From assembly GCF_019880635.1 (NCBI RefSeq), contig NZ_JAINVX010000001.1, positions 806,001 to 870,000 on the forward strand: DNA of 64,000 bases. The letters are read 5' to 3'. Below the pieces are notes generated by a model that worked only from the letters and a program-made list of their open reading frames with translations, did not search any database and was not told the origin of the DNA. Every line of letters begins with the position of its first letter. The stretch's first letter is position 1. Positions 17,243 through 26,315 of the stretch are shown here, in pieces. The position numbers were made by a program, and so were the translations under genes. The DNA is from Hanstruepera marina (GTDB lineage: Bacteria > Bacteroidota > Bacteroidia > Flavobacteriales > Flavobacteriaceae).

Positions 17243-18598
17243 ATGTCAAACGACATTAAGATTAAAAAAGGTCTAGACATTAAACTTAAGGGTGCCGCTG
17301 AAAAAGCTACTGAAAATGCTATAATAAGCAACTTCTGCACTGTTAGACCTGAAGATTTTCATAGTATTATTCCAAAACTTATTGTAAAAGAAAGCGCAAA
17401 AGTAAAAGCTGGAGAGGCCATTTTTTATAATAAATCTAACGATGCTATGTTATTTGCTTCACCAGTTTCTGGAGAAGTTTTAGAAATTGTAAGAGGCCCT
17501 AAAAGACGCGTTGATGCTATTAAAATCCAAGCAGATAAGGAACAAAGCTTTAAGGATTTTGGTACGTTTAATTTAGAATCTGCAGATAGTAATGCTGTTA
17601 AAGCACATTTATTGGCCTCTGGATGTTGGCCATTTATTAAACAACGTCCTTACGATGTTATTGCCAACCCAGACAAAGCACCTAAAGCTATTTTTATTTC
17701 AGGTTATGCATCTGCACCGCTTGTTGCTGATTTAGATTATGTGTTGCAGGGTAAGGAAGCTCAATTACAAGCTGCAGTAACAGCATTGGGTAAAATGACT
17801 GACGGTTCAGTTCATGTTTGTGTAGGTAAGAATTCTAATTCACCTTTAGCAGGGCTAAATGGTATTACACTGCACACGGTTTCTGGTCCACATCCATCTG
17901 GAAATGTTGGAACTCAAATTAACAAAATAGATCCTGTTAACAAAGGTGAGGTCGTTTGGACGGTTAATGCTCAAGATTTAGTTATTATAGGTGAGCTATT
18001 GTTAACGGGTAAGTTTAATGCCGAGCGTATTGTAGCATTGGTTGGCTCTTCAGTAAAAAAGCCAAGATATTTTAAAACAAAAATTGGTAGCGAAGTTGCT
18101 ACTATGGTTTATGATAACGGAGTAGATAAGGAAGGTAATGATCGTATTATATCGGGTAATGTTTTGTCTGGAAAACAAGTGAAACCAGATGGTGCTTTAG
18201 ATTATTACAGTAATACCATTACGGTAATTCCTGAAGGTGATGATTATGAATTGTTTGGTTGGAATAAGCCAGTATTTAATAAGATATCGACTTCAAGAGC
18301 GATGACATTTTCATGGCTAACGCCCAATAAAAAATATGAGTTGGATACCAATACCAACGGGGAGCATCGTGCATTTGTAATGACTGGAAATTATGAGGAA
18401 GTATTTCCTTTAGATATTTATCCATTACAAATTCTAAAAGCGTGCATGTATAGTGATTTAGATGAAATGGAAGCTCTTGGAATGTATGAGGTAGCCCCAG
18501 AAGATTTTGCTTTAACTGAATTTGTTTGCGTGTCAAAGCAACCTCATCAAGAGATTATTAGAAAAGGATTGGACGTAATGATTAAAGAAATAGGATAA
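17243..18598 (+). CDS. nqrA: Na+-translocating NADH:quinone reductase subunit A
   Basis: 451 residues, normal length. NqrA is the cytoplasmic subunit involved in quinone interaction; it holds no cofactor of its own. Family blocks include KIKKGLDIKLKGAAE at the start, the biotinyl-lipoyl-like VKAGEAIFYNKSNDAMLFASPVSGEV and the central GLNGITLHTVSGPHPSGNVGTQI. First gene of the six-gene nqr operon, 9 bases before nqrB. Confidence 0.97.
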   Translation: MSNDIKIKKGLDIKLKGAAEKATENAIISNFCTVRPEDFHSIIPKLIVKESAKVKAGEAIFYNKSNDAMLFASPVSGEVLEIVRGPKRRVDAIKIQADKEQSFKDFGTFNLESADSNAVKAHLLASGCWPFIKQRPYDVIANPDKAPKAIFISGYASAPLVADLDYVLQGKEAQLQAAVTALGKMTDGSVHVCVGKNSNSPLAGLNGITLHTVSGPHPSGNVGTQINKIDPVNKGEVVWTVNAQDLVIIGELLLTGKFNAERIVALVGSSVKKPRYFKTKIGSEVATMVYDNGVDKEGNDRIISGNVLSGKQVKPDGALDYYSNTITVIPEGDDYELFGWNKPVFNKISTSRAMTFSWLTPNKKYELDTNTNGEHRAFVMTGNYEEVFPLDIYPLQILKACMYSDLDEMEALGMYEVAPEDFALTEFVCVSKQPHQEIIRKGLDVMIKEIG

Positions 18599-18607
18599 TA
18601 AATAGCT

Positions 18608-19807
18608 ATGGGTTTAAAAAGTACATTACATAATTTAAAAGAAAAGTATAAAGGAACCAAAATGGCTCCTGCGTTTAATGCGATTCATACTTTTTTATAC
18701 TTGCCTAATGAGACCACGCACAATGGAACTCATATAAAAGTGGCAGACGATTTAAAACGTACAATGAACACGGTAATCATGGCTATGGTTCCTTGTTTAA
18801 TATTTGGTATGTTTAATGCGGGTTATCAACACTACGCAGCATTTGGAACTCCAGTTGAGTTTTTGTCATGGGATGCATTTTATATTGGTTTAATTAAAAT
18901 TTTACCGCTTGTAATTGTGTCTTATGGTGTTGGTTTAGCCATTGAGTTCTTATTTGCGGTTATTAAAAAACACGAAGTTGAAGAAGGTTATTTAGTAACC
19001 GGAATGTTAGTACCATTAATTGTGCCAGTTGATACACCGTTATGGATGCTTGCTGTAGCTGTAGCATTTGGTGTAGTAATTGGGAAGGAAGTTTTTGGAG
19101 GTACAGGAATGAACATTCTTAATCCAGCTTTAACTATTCGTGCATTCTTATTCTTTGCATACCCAACATGGATGTCAGGTGATAAGGTTTGGGTACATGG
19201 CGCAGTTGAACGTGCTAATGAAATAGCAGCTGGCGCTGAATTGGATGCCATTTCTGGGGAAACCATTTTAGGTGGTTTAGCCCAAGGCAAAGATTTGGGA
19301 TATTCTGTTGCTGATATGTTCTATGGATTTATTCCAGGTTCGGTTGGTGAAACATCTACCTTGTTAATATTATTAGGAGGTTTATTCTTAATCTTCACCA
19401 AGATTGGAAGCTGGAGAATCATGTTGTCTTCATTAATGGGAGCTTTGGTCATGGGATTAATTTTCAACGGTGTTGTTGATGCTGGATGGATAACAGAATC
19501 TAGTAAATTCTATGGTTTAATGAGTACCATATGGTGGCATCACTTATTAATCGGAGGTTTTGCATTTGGTACCGTGTTTATGGCGACAGACCCTGTTACA
19601 GCTTCACAAACCAATAAAGGTAAATGGATATATGGATTTTTAATTGGATTTATTTCTATTCTTATTAGAGTATTCAACCCAGCGTATCCAGAAGGTGTGA
19701 TGTTGGCAATACTACTTATGAATGTGTTCGCGCCAACTATCGATCACTATGTAGTTCAAGGAAATGTAAAACGACGTATGAAGCGTTTAAAAGTTAAAAC
19801 GGCGTAA
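18608..19807 (+). CDS. nqrB: Na+-translocating NADH:quinone reductase subunit B
   Basis: 399 residues, about ten membrane helices. NqrB carries the Na+ path, riboflavin and a covalent FMN. The flavin attachment threonine is T219 in DAISGETIL, fitting the ApbE target pattern D-x-x-S/A-G-x-T; the enzyme that attaches FMN is encoded at 27550-28533. The helix GGTGMNILNPALTIRAFLFF is a family hallmark. Two bases separate it from nqrC. Confidence 0.97.
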   Translation: MGLKSTLHNLKEKYKGTKMAPAFNAIHTFLYLPNETTHNGTHIKVADDLKRTMNTVIMAMVPCLIFGMFNAGYQHYAAFGTPVEFLSWDAFYIGLIKILPLVIVSYGVGLAIEFLFAVIKKHEVEEGYLVTGMLVPLIVPVDTPLWMLAVAVAFGVVIGKEVFGGTGMNILNPALTIRAFLFFAYPTWMSGDKVWVHGAVERANEIAAGAELDAISGETILGGLAQGKDLGYSVADMFYGFIPGSVGETSTLLILLGGLFLIFTKIGSWRIMLSSLMGALVMGLIFNGVVDAGWITESSKFYGLMSTIWWHHLLIGGFAFGTVFMATDPVTASQTNKGKWIYGFLIGFISILIRVFNPAYPEGVMLAILLMNVFAPTIDHYVVQGNVKRRMKRLKVKTA

Positions 19808-19809
19808 TT

Positions 19810-20562
19810 ATGAGTAATAAAACAGATTCTAATATATATACTATAATCTTTGCTGTAGCAATGGTTGTTGTGGTTGGTTCGTTGCTTGCTTTTGCAGCAT
19901 CATCACTAGAACCTACTATCTCTGAAAACAAACGTTTGGAAAAGCAACAGAACATTCTATACGCAATGGGTGTGAATGAGAACGATGAGAGCAGTGCAAC
20001 GTTTATCTCTACCGATAAAGCACCTCAAGCGTTTTCAGAGTTTATTAAAAAACAATTGGTTATTCAAGAGGGTGAAGTTACTGAAGATGACCAAGCTTAC
20101 TTAATTGATGTTAAGAAAGAAAAGTCTGCTGCTAAAAAAGCTGATTACTCAAGACGTCTTCCGCTATTTATTGGAGAAAAAGAAGGGCAAACTTATTATA
20201 TAGCACCTATTTATGGTAAAGGTCTTTGGGATGCTATTTGGGGCTATGTTTCCATGGATGAAGATATGGTTATTCAAGGCGCATATTTTGACCATAAAGG
20301 AGAAACACCAGGTTTAGGAGCCAATATCAAGCAGCGTTATTTTATGGACGATTTTATTGGTGAGCATTTATTGGATACCAACGGAAACTTTGCGGGAATT
20401 ACGGTTTCTAAAAGTAATGCCGATCCAACAAATAAAGATAAAACAGATAACGAAGTAGATGCCATTGCTGGAGCAACCATTACGGGTGATGGGGTATCTG
20501 CGATGATTAAAAGCGATTTAAGGCTTTACGTACCTTATTTTAAAAATTTAAAAAACAACTAA
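19810..20562 (+). CDS. nqrC: Na+-translocating NADH:quinone reductase subunit C
   Basis: 250 residues with one N-terminal membrane helix (YTIIFAVAMVVVVGSLLAF) and a periplasmic FMN-binding domain. The covalent FMN site is T223 in DAIAGATITG, the ApbE motif. GETPGLGANI is the other conserved FMN-domain block. It passes electrons from the NqrD/E centre to the NqrB flavin. Confidence 0.97.
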   Translation: MSNKTDSNIYTIIFAVAMVVVVGSLLAFAASSLEPTISENKRLEKQQNILYAMGVNENDESSATFISTDKAPQAFSEFIKKQLVIQEGEVTEDDQAYLIDVKKEKSAAKKADYSRRLPLFIGEKEGQTYYIAPIYGKGLWDAIWGYVSMDEDMVIQGAYFDHKGETPGLGANIKQRYFMDDFIGEHLLDTNGNFAGITVSKSNADPTNKDKTDNEVDAIAGATITGDGVSAMIKSDLRLYVPYFKNLKNN

Positions 20563-20565
20563 TTT

Positions 20566-21213
20566 ATGGGACTTTTATCAAAAAAAGACGCCAAATTAAT
20601 TACTGATCCATTAGCGGATAATAATCCAATTACTATTCAAGTATTAGGTATTTGTTCGGCATTAGCGATTACTGCTGAATTGGAAGCTTCAATTGTAATG
20701 TCTATTTCAGTATTGTTTGTTTTAGGTGTTGGAAACGTGGTGATTTCGTTAATGCGAAATATTATCCCAAGTAAGATTAGAATTATTGTACAGCTAATTG
20801 TAGTTGCAACTCTTGTAATTATAGTGGATTTAGTACTCAAGGCATTTGCTTATGAATTAAGCAAAACGCTTTCGGTATTCGTTGGTTTGATTATTACGAA
20901 CTGTATCATTATGGGACGTTTTGAAGCTTTTGCCTTAGGTAATGGCCCTTGGCGTTCATTCCTTGATGGTATTGGTAATGCTGCAGGTTACGGAGTGATA
21001 TTGATTATTGTAGGATTCTTTAGGGAGTTATTAGGTTCTGGTACACTTTTAGGAATTCCGGTATTGGGAGATCCAATTGAAAAAACTGGACTTTACTCAA
21101 TAGGCTATGAAAATAACGGGTTTATGTTGTTGTCACCAATGGCATTGATTGTTGTGGGTATTATTATTTGGGTACAACGTACAAGAAACAAAGCATTAGT
21201 AGAAGATCATTAA
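20566..21213 (+). CDS. nqrD: Na+-translocating NADH:quinone reductase subunit D
   Basis: 215 residues, six predicted membrane helices in an inverted-repeat topology shared with NqrE and RnfA/E. C30 (LGICSALA) and C113 (ITNCIIMGR) are the two cysteines that, with those of NqrE, hold the intramembrane iron-sulfur centre. Three bases after nqrC; 42 bases before nqrE. Confidence 0.97.
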   Translation: MGLLSKKDAKLITDPLADNNPITIQVLGICSALAITAELEASIVMSISVLFVLGVGNVVISLMRNIIPSKIRIIVQLIVVATLVIIVDLVLKAFAYELSKTLSVFVGLIITNCIIMGRFEAFALGNGPWRSFLDGIGNAAGYGVILIIVGFFRELLGSGTLLGIPVLGDPIEKTGLYSIGYENNGFMLLSPMALIVVGIIIWVQRTRNKALVEDH

Positions 21214-21255
21214 AAGATAGATTGTCCTTTATTGGATAGTTTGAAAATATAGACT

Positions 21256-21969
21256 ATGGAACATTTAGAATTATTTTTAAAATCAATATTTATAGATAAC
21301 ATGGTATTTGCCACGTTCTTGGGGATGTGTTCTTACTTGGCAGTATCTAAAAAAGTTTCAACAGCTGTTGGTTTAGGAGCAGCGGTTATTTTTGTATTAG
21401 CTATAACAGTTCCTTTAAACTGGTTATTAGACCAATACTTATTACAGCCAGGAGCTTTGTCTTGGTTGGGTGAAGAATATGCGGCTTATGATTTAAGTTT
21501 CTTATCGTTTATCATGTTTATTGCTACCATTGCAACTATGGTACAATTAGTAGAAATTGTTGTAGAAAAGTTTTCACCATCATTATATAATTCACTTGGT
21601 ATTTTCTTACCATTGATTGCTGTAAACTGTGCTATTTTAGGAGGTTCATTATTTATGCAATCTCGTGAAATAGCTACTTTAGGATTAGCAACAACTTACG
21701 GAATAGGTTCAGGTATTGGATGGTTTTTAGCCATTTTAGCTATTGCAGCTATTCGTGAAAAAATACGTTATTCAAATGTACCGCCAGCCTTAAGAGGTTT
21801 AGGAATTACGTTTATCATTACAGGTTTAATGGCTATCGGGTTTATGAGTTTCGGTGGGATGTTAACAGGTGGCGATGATGAAGCAGCAAAAGAAACAAAA
21901 TCTGCTCAAGTAGATGAGCTGAATGATACTGAAAAAGAATTAGCTAACAATACAAAAGTAATCGAGTAA
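21256..21969 (+). CDS. nqrE: Na+-translocating NADH:quinone reductase subunit E, with extended C-terminus
   Basis: 237 residues. The membrane core matches NqrE, with the cluster cysteines C25 (LGMCSYLA) and C125 (AVNCAILGG). After the last helix (FGGMLTG) there is an extra polar, acidic tail of about 35 residues (from [17 protein letters not shown] to KVIE) that the roughly 200-residue Vibrio form lacks. One base before nqrF. Confidence 0.96.
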   Translation: MEHLELFLKSIFIDNMVFATFLGMCSYLAVSKKVSTAVGLGAAVIFVLAITVPLNWLLDQYLLQPGALSWLGEEYAAYDLSFLSFIMFIATIATMVQLVEIVVEKFSPSLYNSLGIFLPLIAVNCAILGGSLFMQSREIATLGLATTYGIGSGIGWFLAILAIAAIREKIRYSNVPPALRGLGITFIITGLMAIGFMSFGGMLTGGDDEAAKETKSAQVDELNDTEKELANNTKVIE

Positions 21970-21970
21970 C

Positions 21971-23278
21971 ATGATATTAGCTTCAAGTACATTAGGAACA
22001 ATAATGACCACAGTAGTAGCCTTTTTAGTGGTTACCTTGTTATTGGTTGCATTATTATTATTTGTAAAACAAAAACTATCACCTTCTGGACCGGTAAAGA
22101 TTAAAATTAACGGCGAGAAAGAAATTGAAGTAGCTTCAGGTGGTACATTATTATCAACATTAGGTAATCAAAAAATATTTTTGCCATCGGCTTGTGGAGG
22201 TGGTGGTACTTGTATTCAATGTGAGTGTCATGTGTTAGATGGAGGAGGTGAAGCTCTTCCAACAGAGACACCACACTTTACACGTAAAGAATTACAACAT
22301 GGTGCGCGTTTGGCTTGTCAGGTTAAGGTTAAACAGGATATGGAGATTACCATTCCAGAAGAAGTGTTTGGTATTAAAAAGTGGGAAGCAGAAGTTGTTC
22401 GAAACTATAACGTAGCGTCTTTTATTAAGGAATTTGTTGTTAGAATTCCTGAAGACATGAACTACAAAGCTGGTGGTTATATCCAAATTGAAATTCCACC
22501 GTGTACAATAAAGTACGAAGACATTGACATTACTGCCCATCCGGAAGAGCATGAAACGCCTGATAAGTTTCAAGCTGAATGGGATAAATTTGGTCTTTGG
22601 CCATTGGTCATGAAGAATGACGAAACAGTAGAAAGAGCTTACTCTATGGCTTCTTACCCAGCGGAAGGGCGTGATATTATGTTGAACGTTCGTATAGCTA
22701 CGCCACCATGGGATCGTAATAAAAACGGTTGGATGGATGTTAACCCAGGTGTGGCATCGTCATATATCTTTGCCCAAAAGCCAGGTGATAAAGTAACAAT
22801 TTCAGGACCTTATGGTGAATTCTTTATTAATGAGTCTGATGCAGAAATGTTGTATGTAGGTGGTGGAGCAGGTATGGCGCCAATGCGTTCACACTTATAC
22901 CATTTATTTAAAACCTTAAAAACTGGACGTAAAGTAACCTATTGGTATGGAGGTCGTTCTAAGCGTGAGTTATTCTATTTAGAGCATTTCCGTGCGTTGG
23001 AAAGAGATTTCCCGAACTTTAAGTTCTATTTAGCTTTATCAGAACCATTAGAAGAAGATAACTGGAAAGTAAAAGAAAATATTGATGCTCCAGGTGATGG
23101 TTTTGTTGGATTTATTCACAACTGTGTGATAGATAATTATCTAAATCATCATGAAGCTCCTGAAGATATTGAATTGTATTTCTGTGGCCCACCATTAATG
23201 AACAAAGCTGTTCAAAAAATGGGAGAGGATTTTGGAATTCCAGATGAGAATATCAGATTTGATGACTTTGGAGGATAG
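21971..23278 (+). CDS. nqrF: Na+-translocating NADH:quinone reductase subunit F
   Basis: 435 residues. One N-terminal membrane helix, a plant-type [2Fe-2S] ferredoxin domain with C75, C81, C84 and C116 (ACGGGGTCIQCECHV...ACQV), then a ferredoxin-reductase domain with the FAD motif RAYSMASYP and NADH motif GGGAGMAPMRSH. NqrF takes electrons from NADH. All ligands are present. Last gene of the operon, followed by a hairpin terminator at 23314. Confidence 0.97.
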   Translation: MILASSTLGTIMTTVVAFLVVTLLLVALLLFVKQKLSPSGPVKIKINGEKEIEVASGGTLLSTLGNQKIFLPSACGGGGTCIQCECHVLDGGGEALPTETPHFTRKELQHGARLACQVKVKQDMEITIPEEVFGIKKWEAEVVRNYNVASFIKEFVVRIPEDMNYKAGGYIQIEIPPCTIKYEDIDITAHPEEHETPDKFQAEWDKFGLWPLVMKNDETVERAYSMASYPAEGRDIMLNVRIATPPWDRNKNGWMDVNPGVASSYIFAQKPGDKVTISGPYGEFFINESDAEMLYVGGGAGMAPMRSHLYHLFKTLKTGRKVTYWYGGRSKRELFYLEHFRALERDFPNFKFYLALSEPLEEDNWKVKENIDAPGDGFVGFIHNCVIDNYLNHHEAPEDIELYFCGPPLMNKAVQKMGEDFGIPDENIRFDDFGG

Positions 23279-23313
23279 ACGATAATCGTCATTAGCATAA
23301 CTAAATAATATGA

Positions 23314-23337
23314 AGTCCAATACGAAAGTATTGGGCT
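23314..23337. terminator. Intrinsic terminator after nqrF
   Basis: Arms AGTCCAATAC (23314-23323) and GTATTGGGCT (23328-23337) with a GAAA loop and a T-run following on the plus strand. One G-T wobble. It separates nqrF from the convergent gene ending at 23341. Confidence 0.88.
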
Positions 23338-23340
23338 TTT

Positions 23341-23790
23341 TTAATTAAAAACAGTTTTTTTATGGGTTTCTGGATAGGAAAATAATTTTGAGCAATCCAT
23401 GACATTTGGGATATCATCCAATTTGCATAGTATTTCTATAACGCTTGAGAGCCCTTTAAACAAATTGTCAGGGTCTGTTGGGTTGTTAGGTTTTGGATTC
23501 TTATGATGAAGCGGTAACGCATAGCCACAGCCTTTTAAAAAAGCCTGCTCAATTTGTAATATTTCCAGTGGTGAATACCCATTGAATTTTTTGCCTAATT
23601 TTTGATTGACCATTCCAATATAATTTAACTTCAAGGATCCATGATCATCGGAAATGTACTTCCAGAAATCTTGATTGTTTAAAATATTCCCAACGGCACA
23701 TTGTTTGCAATCTTCAGGATGCAACGTGTTGCTATGAAACGCATTGTATAATTTTTGAATGGCATTATTGAATCGAGTTGAGGTTTTCAT
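23341..23790 (-). CDS. Conserved NQR-linked hypothetical protein
   Basis: 149 residues, no signal peptide or membrane helix. The N-terminal half has HPEDCKQCAVGN with a C-x-x-C pair, a possible metal or redox site, then FWKYISDDHGSLKLNYIG and LEILQIEQAFLKGCGYALP. I recall similar flavobacterial proteins beside nqrF that databases sometimes label as NQR subunit F by proximity; nothing here resembles NqrF. Likely last gene of the minus-strand unit that starts with the DUF6090 genes. Role unknown. Confidence 0.75.
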   Translation of the reverse strand: MKTSTRFNNAIQKLYNAFHSNTLHPEDCKQCAVGNILNNQDFWKYISDDHGSLKLNYIGMVNQKLGKKFNGYSPLEILQIEQAFLKGCGYALPLHHKNPKPNNPTDPDNLFKGLSSVIEILCKLDDIPNVMDCSKLFSYPETHKKTVFN

Positions 23791-23840
23791 AACACTTTAG
23801 CTTTCTTTTTCAATTAAAAGATACAAAAAAAGATTTGTTA

Positions 23841-24035
23841 TTATGCGCCAGCTTTACCATCGCCATCAATATCCTGAACCAAATGTGTTTCTAAAGCAAT
23901 TAGTGTTTTTTTAAGCAAAGCTTTTGTACTAGCCAATTCTTCTTCAAGTTGTTTTACACGTTCTTCAACACTATTGGCTTGTGCTTGTTGTTTTTCTAAC
24001 TCATCTTGTTGAAGTAAATCCCAAAATATCCCCAT
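23841..24035 (-). CDS. Small coiled-coil protein with C-terminal DIDGDGKAG motif
   Basis: 64 residues. MGIFWDLLQQDELEKQQAQA starts the protein, residues about 15-50 are a heptad-rich coiled coil (VEERVKQLEEELASTKALLK), and the end reads DIDGDGKAGA, which resembles half an EF-hand or dockerin calcium loop. I recall short flavobacterial proteins of this form, function unknown. It lies 50 bases upstream of the 23341 gene and 18 bases after a DUF6090 gene, probably in one transcript. Confidence 0.7.
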   Translation of the reverse strand: MGIFWDLLQQDELEKQQAQANSVEERVKQLEEELASTKALLKKTLIALETHLVQDIDGDGKAGA

Positions 24036-24053
24036 GGTTAAATATGGTTTATG

Positions 24054-24803
24054 TTAAATGTTTAGTTTAGAGTCAATTAGTTTAAGAAGATCGCTGGCTA
24101 ATTTTTTTTGAAGTTTAATGCGGTTTACAACTCGTTCTTTTCGAGTATAATCGGCATATAGCCTATTTCTAAATCTATTTGACGTAATAAAGTTTATAAT
24201 TTCATTTATAGTATTGTCGTCTAAATTTGACGATTGGTTTTTGTTTAATACTGAGAGGTCGATGTTCTCGTAAGTAAGAAACTCACTATCATTCATATCA
24301 ATGGTTTGTTCCTTGTCCCATTCAATATATTCACCATAAATTTTATATTCAACCGTGTAATATAAGCTAATAACATTAAATACTTCTCTGTATTCTTTGG
24401 CTTCGGTAAAGCCTGTGTTAAGTAATTTTGTATAGGTAGCATTGTTGATTTGATAGATTCGCATGGAGTGATGGACTCTTAATATTCTATAGAGGGAATC
24501 TTTTGAAATTAATCTAATGTCTTGAGCGTCCAGAATAGCTTTGTCGTTTTTTATAGTGTTATTAGCACGTTTTAAGGCTTGATTAAATATTATGGTATCA
24601 TTTATTAAGTCTTTTTTAAAGTCGTCTAAATAATCTACGGTAAGGGCAATATTGTGTTGTTTTTGTTTCCAGTTATTTATTTGTAAAGCAATTAGAATAC
24701 CAATAACAACTAATATAATTTCTCCAGAAGCATATTTCAAATATTTTGAAGTTTTGTTTTCCATGATTAGTGATTTACGAATATGTCTGAAGAGTTTTAG
24801 CAT
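24054..24803 (-). CDS. DUF6090 family membrane protein, copy 4 of a tandem array
   Basis: 249 residues. Basic N-terminus (MLKLFRHIRKSLIMENKTSK), then the invariant helix GEIILVVIGILIALQINNW near residues 28-46, then a variable, mostly helical, probably periplasmic domain. Family members share this leader and helix; I believe it is DUF6090. No function is known. Here the residue after YLKY is S (ASGEII) instead of the usual I (AIGEII), and the start is MLKL instead of MIKF, so this is the most divergent copy at the N-terminus. Four bases from the next copy. Confidence 0.8.
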   Translation of the reverse strand: MLKLFRHIRKSLIMENKTSKYLKYASGEIILVVIGILIALQINNWKQKQHNIALTVDYLDDFKKDLINDTIIFNQALKRANNTIKNDKAILDAQDIRLISKDSLYRILRVHHSMRIYQINNATYTKLLNTGFTEAKEYREVFNVISLYYTVEYKIYGEYIEWDKEQTIDMNDSEFLTYENIDLSVLNKNQSSNLDDNTINEIINFITSNRFRNRLYADYTRKERVVNRIKLQKKLASDLLKLIDSKLNI

Positions 24804-24807
24804 AGTA

Positions 24808-25536
24808 TCAGTTACCTTCTTCTTTTAAATATATTTCAAGCTTTTGAATAAACTCTGAAATTTGAATGTTAAATTCGGTGACCTGATCCAAAGCGTTTAT
24901 GAAAAATCGTTGTGATAGCTCGATGTTTGGTTTTATATCCTTGTGTTTTAATAAAGTTTTATAGCCAAGCATAGAACTATCTTGTGCGATGGATTTATAT
25001 TCCTCTGAATAGGTAATATAAAGCGGTATGGCATATTGTTCTCCCATCCTGTTAGAAAGTTCTATAGCTGTGGCCACATATTCATATTTAGCATAGTAAC
25101 GTTTTAAATACCGTTCAATAGAGTCATTTTTTATAATGTCAACAGCATCAGAATTGTTGACCATTACATGGGATTGATAGGCTAATCTTGATCCAAATAA
25201 ATTGGAATTTTTCTTTCGTTTTAATTTTGAAATAGAATCAACCAAAGTAGAATCGTACATACTTAAAACCAACTTTTGTATTGTGTCGGTCCTTTTAATA
25301 AAATTTGCTCGTGACTCAAAAAAAATAGAGTCGGCTCGGGCATCTTCTAGAAGTTGTTTTATTTGATTGATTTCGGTTTGCTTTTCTAGTCTGTTATTAT
25401 TCCAGTTATTAATTTGTAAGGCAATAAGGATACCAATTACTACAAGGATAATTTCACCAATGGCATATTTTAAATATTTTGAAGTTTTATTTTCCTCAAT
25501 TAAAGATTGACGAATATGGCGAAAGAATTTAATCAT
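24808..25536 (-). CDS. DUF6090 family membrane protein, copy 3 of a tandem array
   Basis: 242 residues. N-terminus MIKFFRHIRQSLIEENKTSK and helix GEIILVVIGILIALQINNWN match the other copies nearly residue for residue. The remaining 195 residues are a different helical sequence, with acidic and tyrosine-rich stretches (RYLKRYYAKYEYVATAIEL). Two bases downstream of the copy at 25539, so translation is likely coupled. Function unknown. Confidence 0.8.
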   Translation of the reverse strand: MIKFFRHIRQSLIEENKTSKYLKYAIGEIILVVIGILIALQINNWNNNRLEKQTEINQIKQLLEDARADSIFFESRANFIKRTDTIQKLVLSMYDSTLVDSISKLKRKKNSNLFGSRLAYQSHVMVNNSDAVDIIKNDSIERYLKRYYAKYEYVATAIELSNRMGEQYAIPLYITYSEEYKSIAQDSSMLGYKTLLKHKDIKPNIELSQRFFINALDQVTEFNIQISEFIQKLEIYLKEEGN

Positions 25537-25538
25537 AG

Positions 25539-26276
25539 TTAATTTCTAGTTTCTTCAATTAGTTTTATAAATAATTTTCTGGCCTCACCGAGGGTCTTTT
25601 TCGTAATGTCGTACATATAGAGCTTATCATCAATATGGTTTTCGAAAACAGGATCTGATAGCAAATTAGAATTGTCAATTTTTAATTTTGAGCTTGTATA
25701 ATTAAATTCAGAACTGGCAACGTCAATATTCCTTAAAGAACCATTTTGCTTTAAGTAGCTTATGATTTCTTCACCTGTTTTTTCTGTCCTAACATCTACC
25801 TCGTGCATTTCATTCTGTAATCTAGACCATTGGTACAACAACAATTTTAAATCTTGATTTTTAAGTTCGGCTATATTGCCCGAGGCGTTAAGGTTATTTA
25901 ACAAGTACTGACTGGGACGCCAATTGGGAGAGTTAAGGGCATCTGAATATAACTTGTTTAAAGCATCATTGCTCAAGGTATCAGTGTCAGAGCCAAAAAG
26001 GTGGAATATTTTTTCTAAAGCAGCAATAACGGTGTCAATATTTTTAGCTACAGAATCTAACTCCTTTAAATTGTCTTTAAATTCTATTTGCAAGTTATCC
26101 AATAGTTGACGTTCCTTAATAGTGTCCTTACGCGTTTCATTCCAATTGTTTATTTGAAGAGCTATCAATATGCCGATAACAACTAATATAATTTCACCAA
26201 TGGCGTATTTAAAGTACTTGCTTGTTTTGTTTTCACTCATAAGGCTGTACCGTATTTTTCTGAAGAACTTTATCAT
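25539..26276 (-). CDS. DUF6090 family membrane protein, copy 2 of a tandem array
   Basis: 245 residues with leader MIKFFRKIRYSLMSENKTSK and the conserved helix. The variable part contains LYSDALNSPNWRPSQYLLNNLNASGNIAEL, which resembles the SIWDPSLYTLSNIKSSGKLSNL segment of copy 1 (26316), so copies 1 and 2 are closer to each other beyond the helix than to copies 3 and 4. Function unknown; the basic-in topology predicts that the large domain faces the periplasm. Confidence 0.8.
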   Translation of the reverse strand: MIKFFRKIRYSLMSENKTSKYFKYAIGEIILVVIGILIALQINNWNETRKDTIKERQLLDNLQIEFKDNLKELDSVAKNIDTVIAALEKIFHLFGSDTDTLSNDALNKLYSDALNSPNWRPSQYLLNNLNASGNIAELKNQDLKLLLYQWSRLQNEMHEVDVRTEKTGEEIISYLKQNGSLRNIDVASSEFNYTSSKLKIDNSNLLSDPVFENHIDDKLYMYDITKKTLGEARKLFIKLIEETRN

Positions 26277-26315
26277 TAATCATTTTGTTGCGAGAGTGTT
26301 ATTTTACAGCTAAAG

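Noticed and set aside
18276-18536. Open frame on the opposite strand within nqrA
   Set aside because: It lies wholly inside a clear nqrA coding frame and has no family signs; the same holds for the many other antisense frames inside genes in this window.
23341-23790. Possible NQR subunit F label for the small gene next to nqrF
   Set aside because: It has no ferredoxin or flavin domain and the real nqrF is complete beside it; the same reasoning applies to the gene at 27172.
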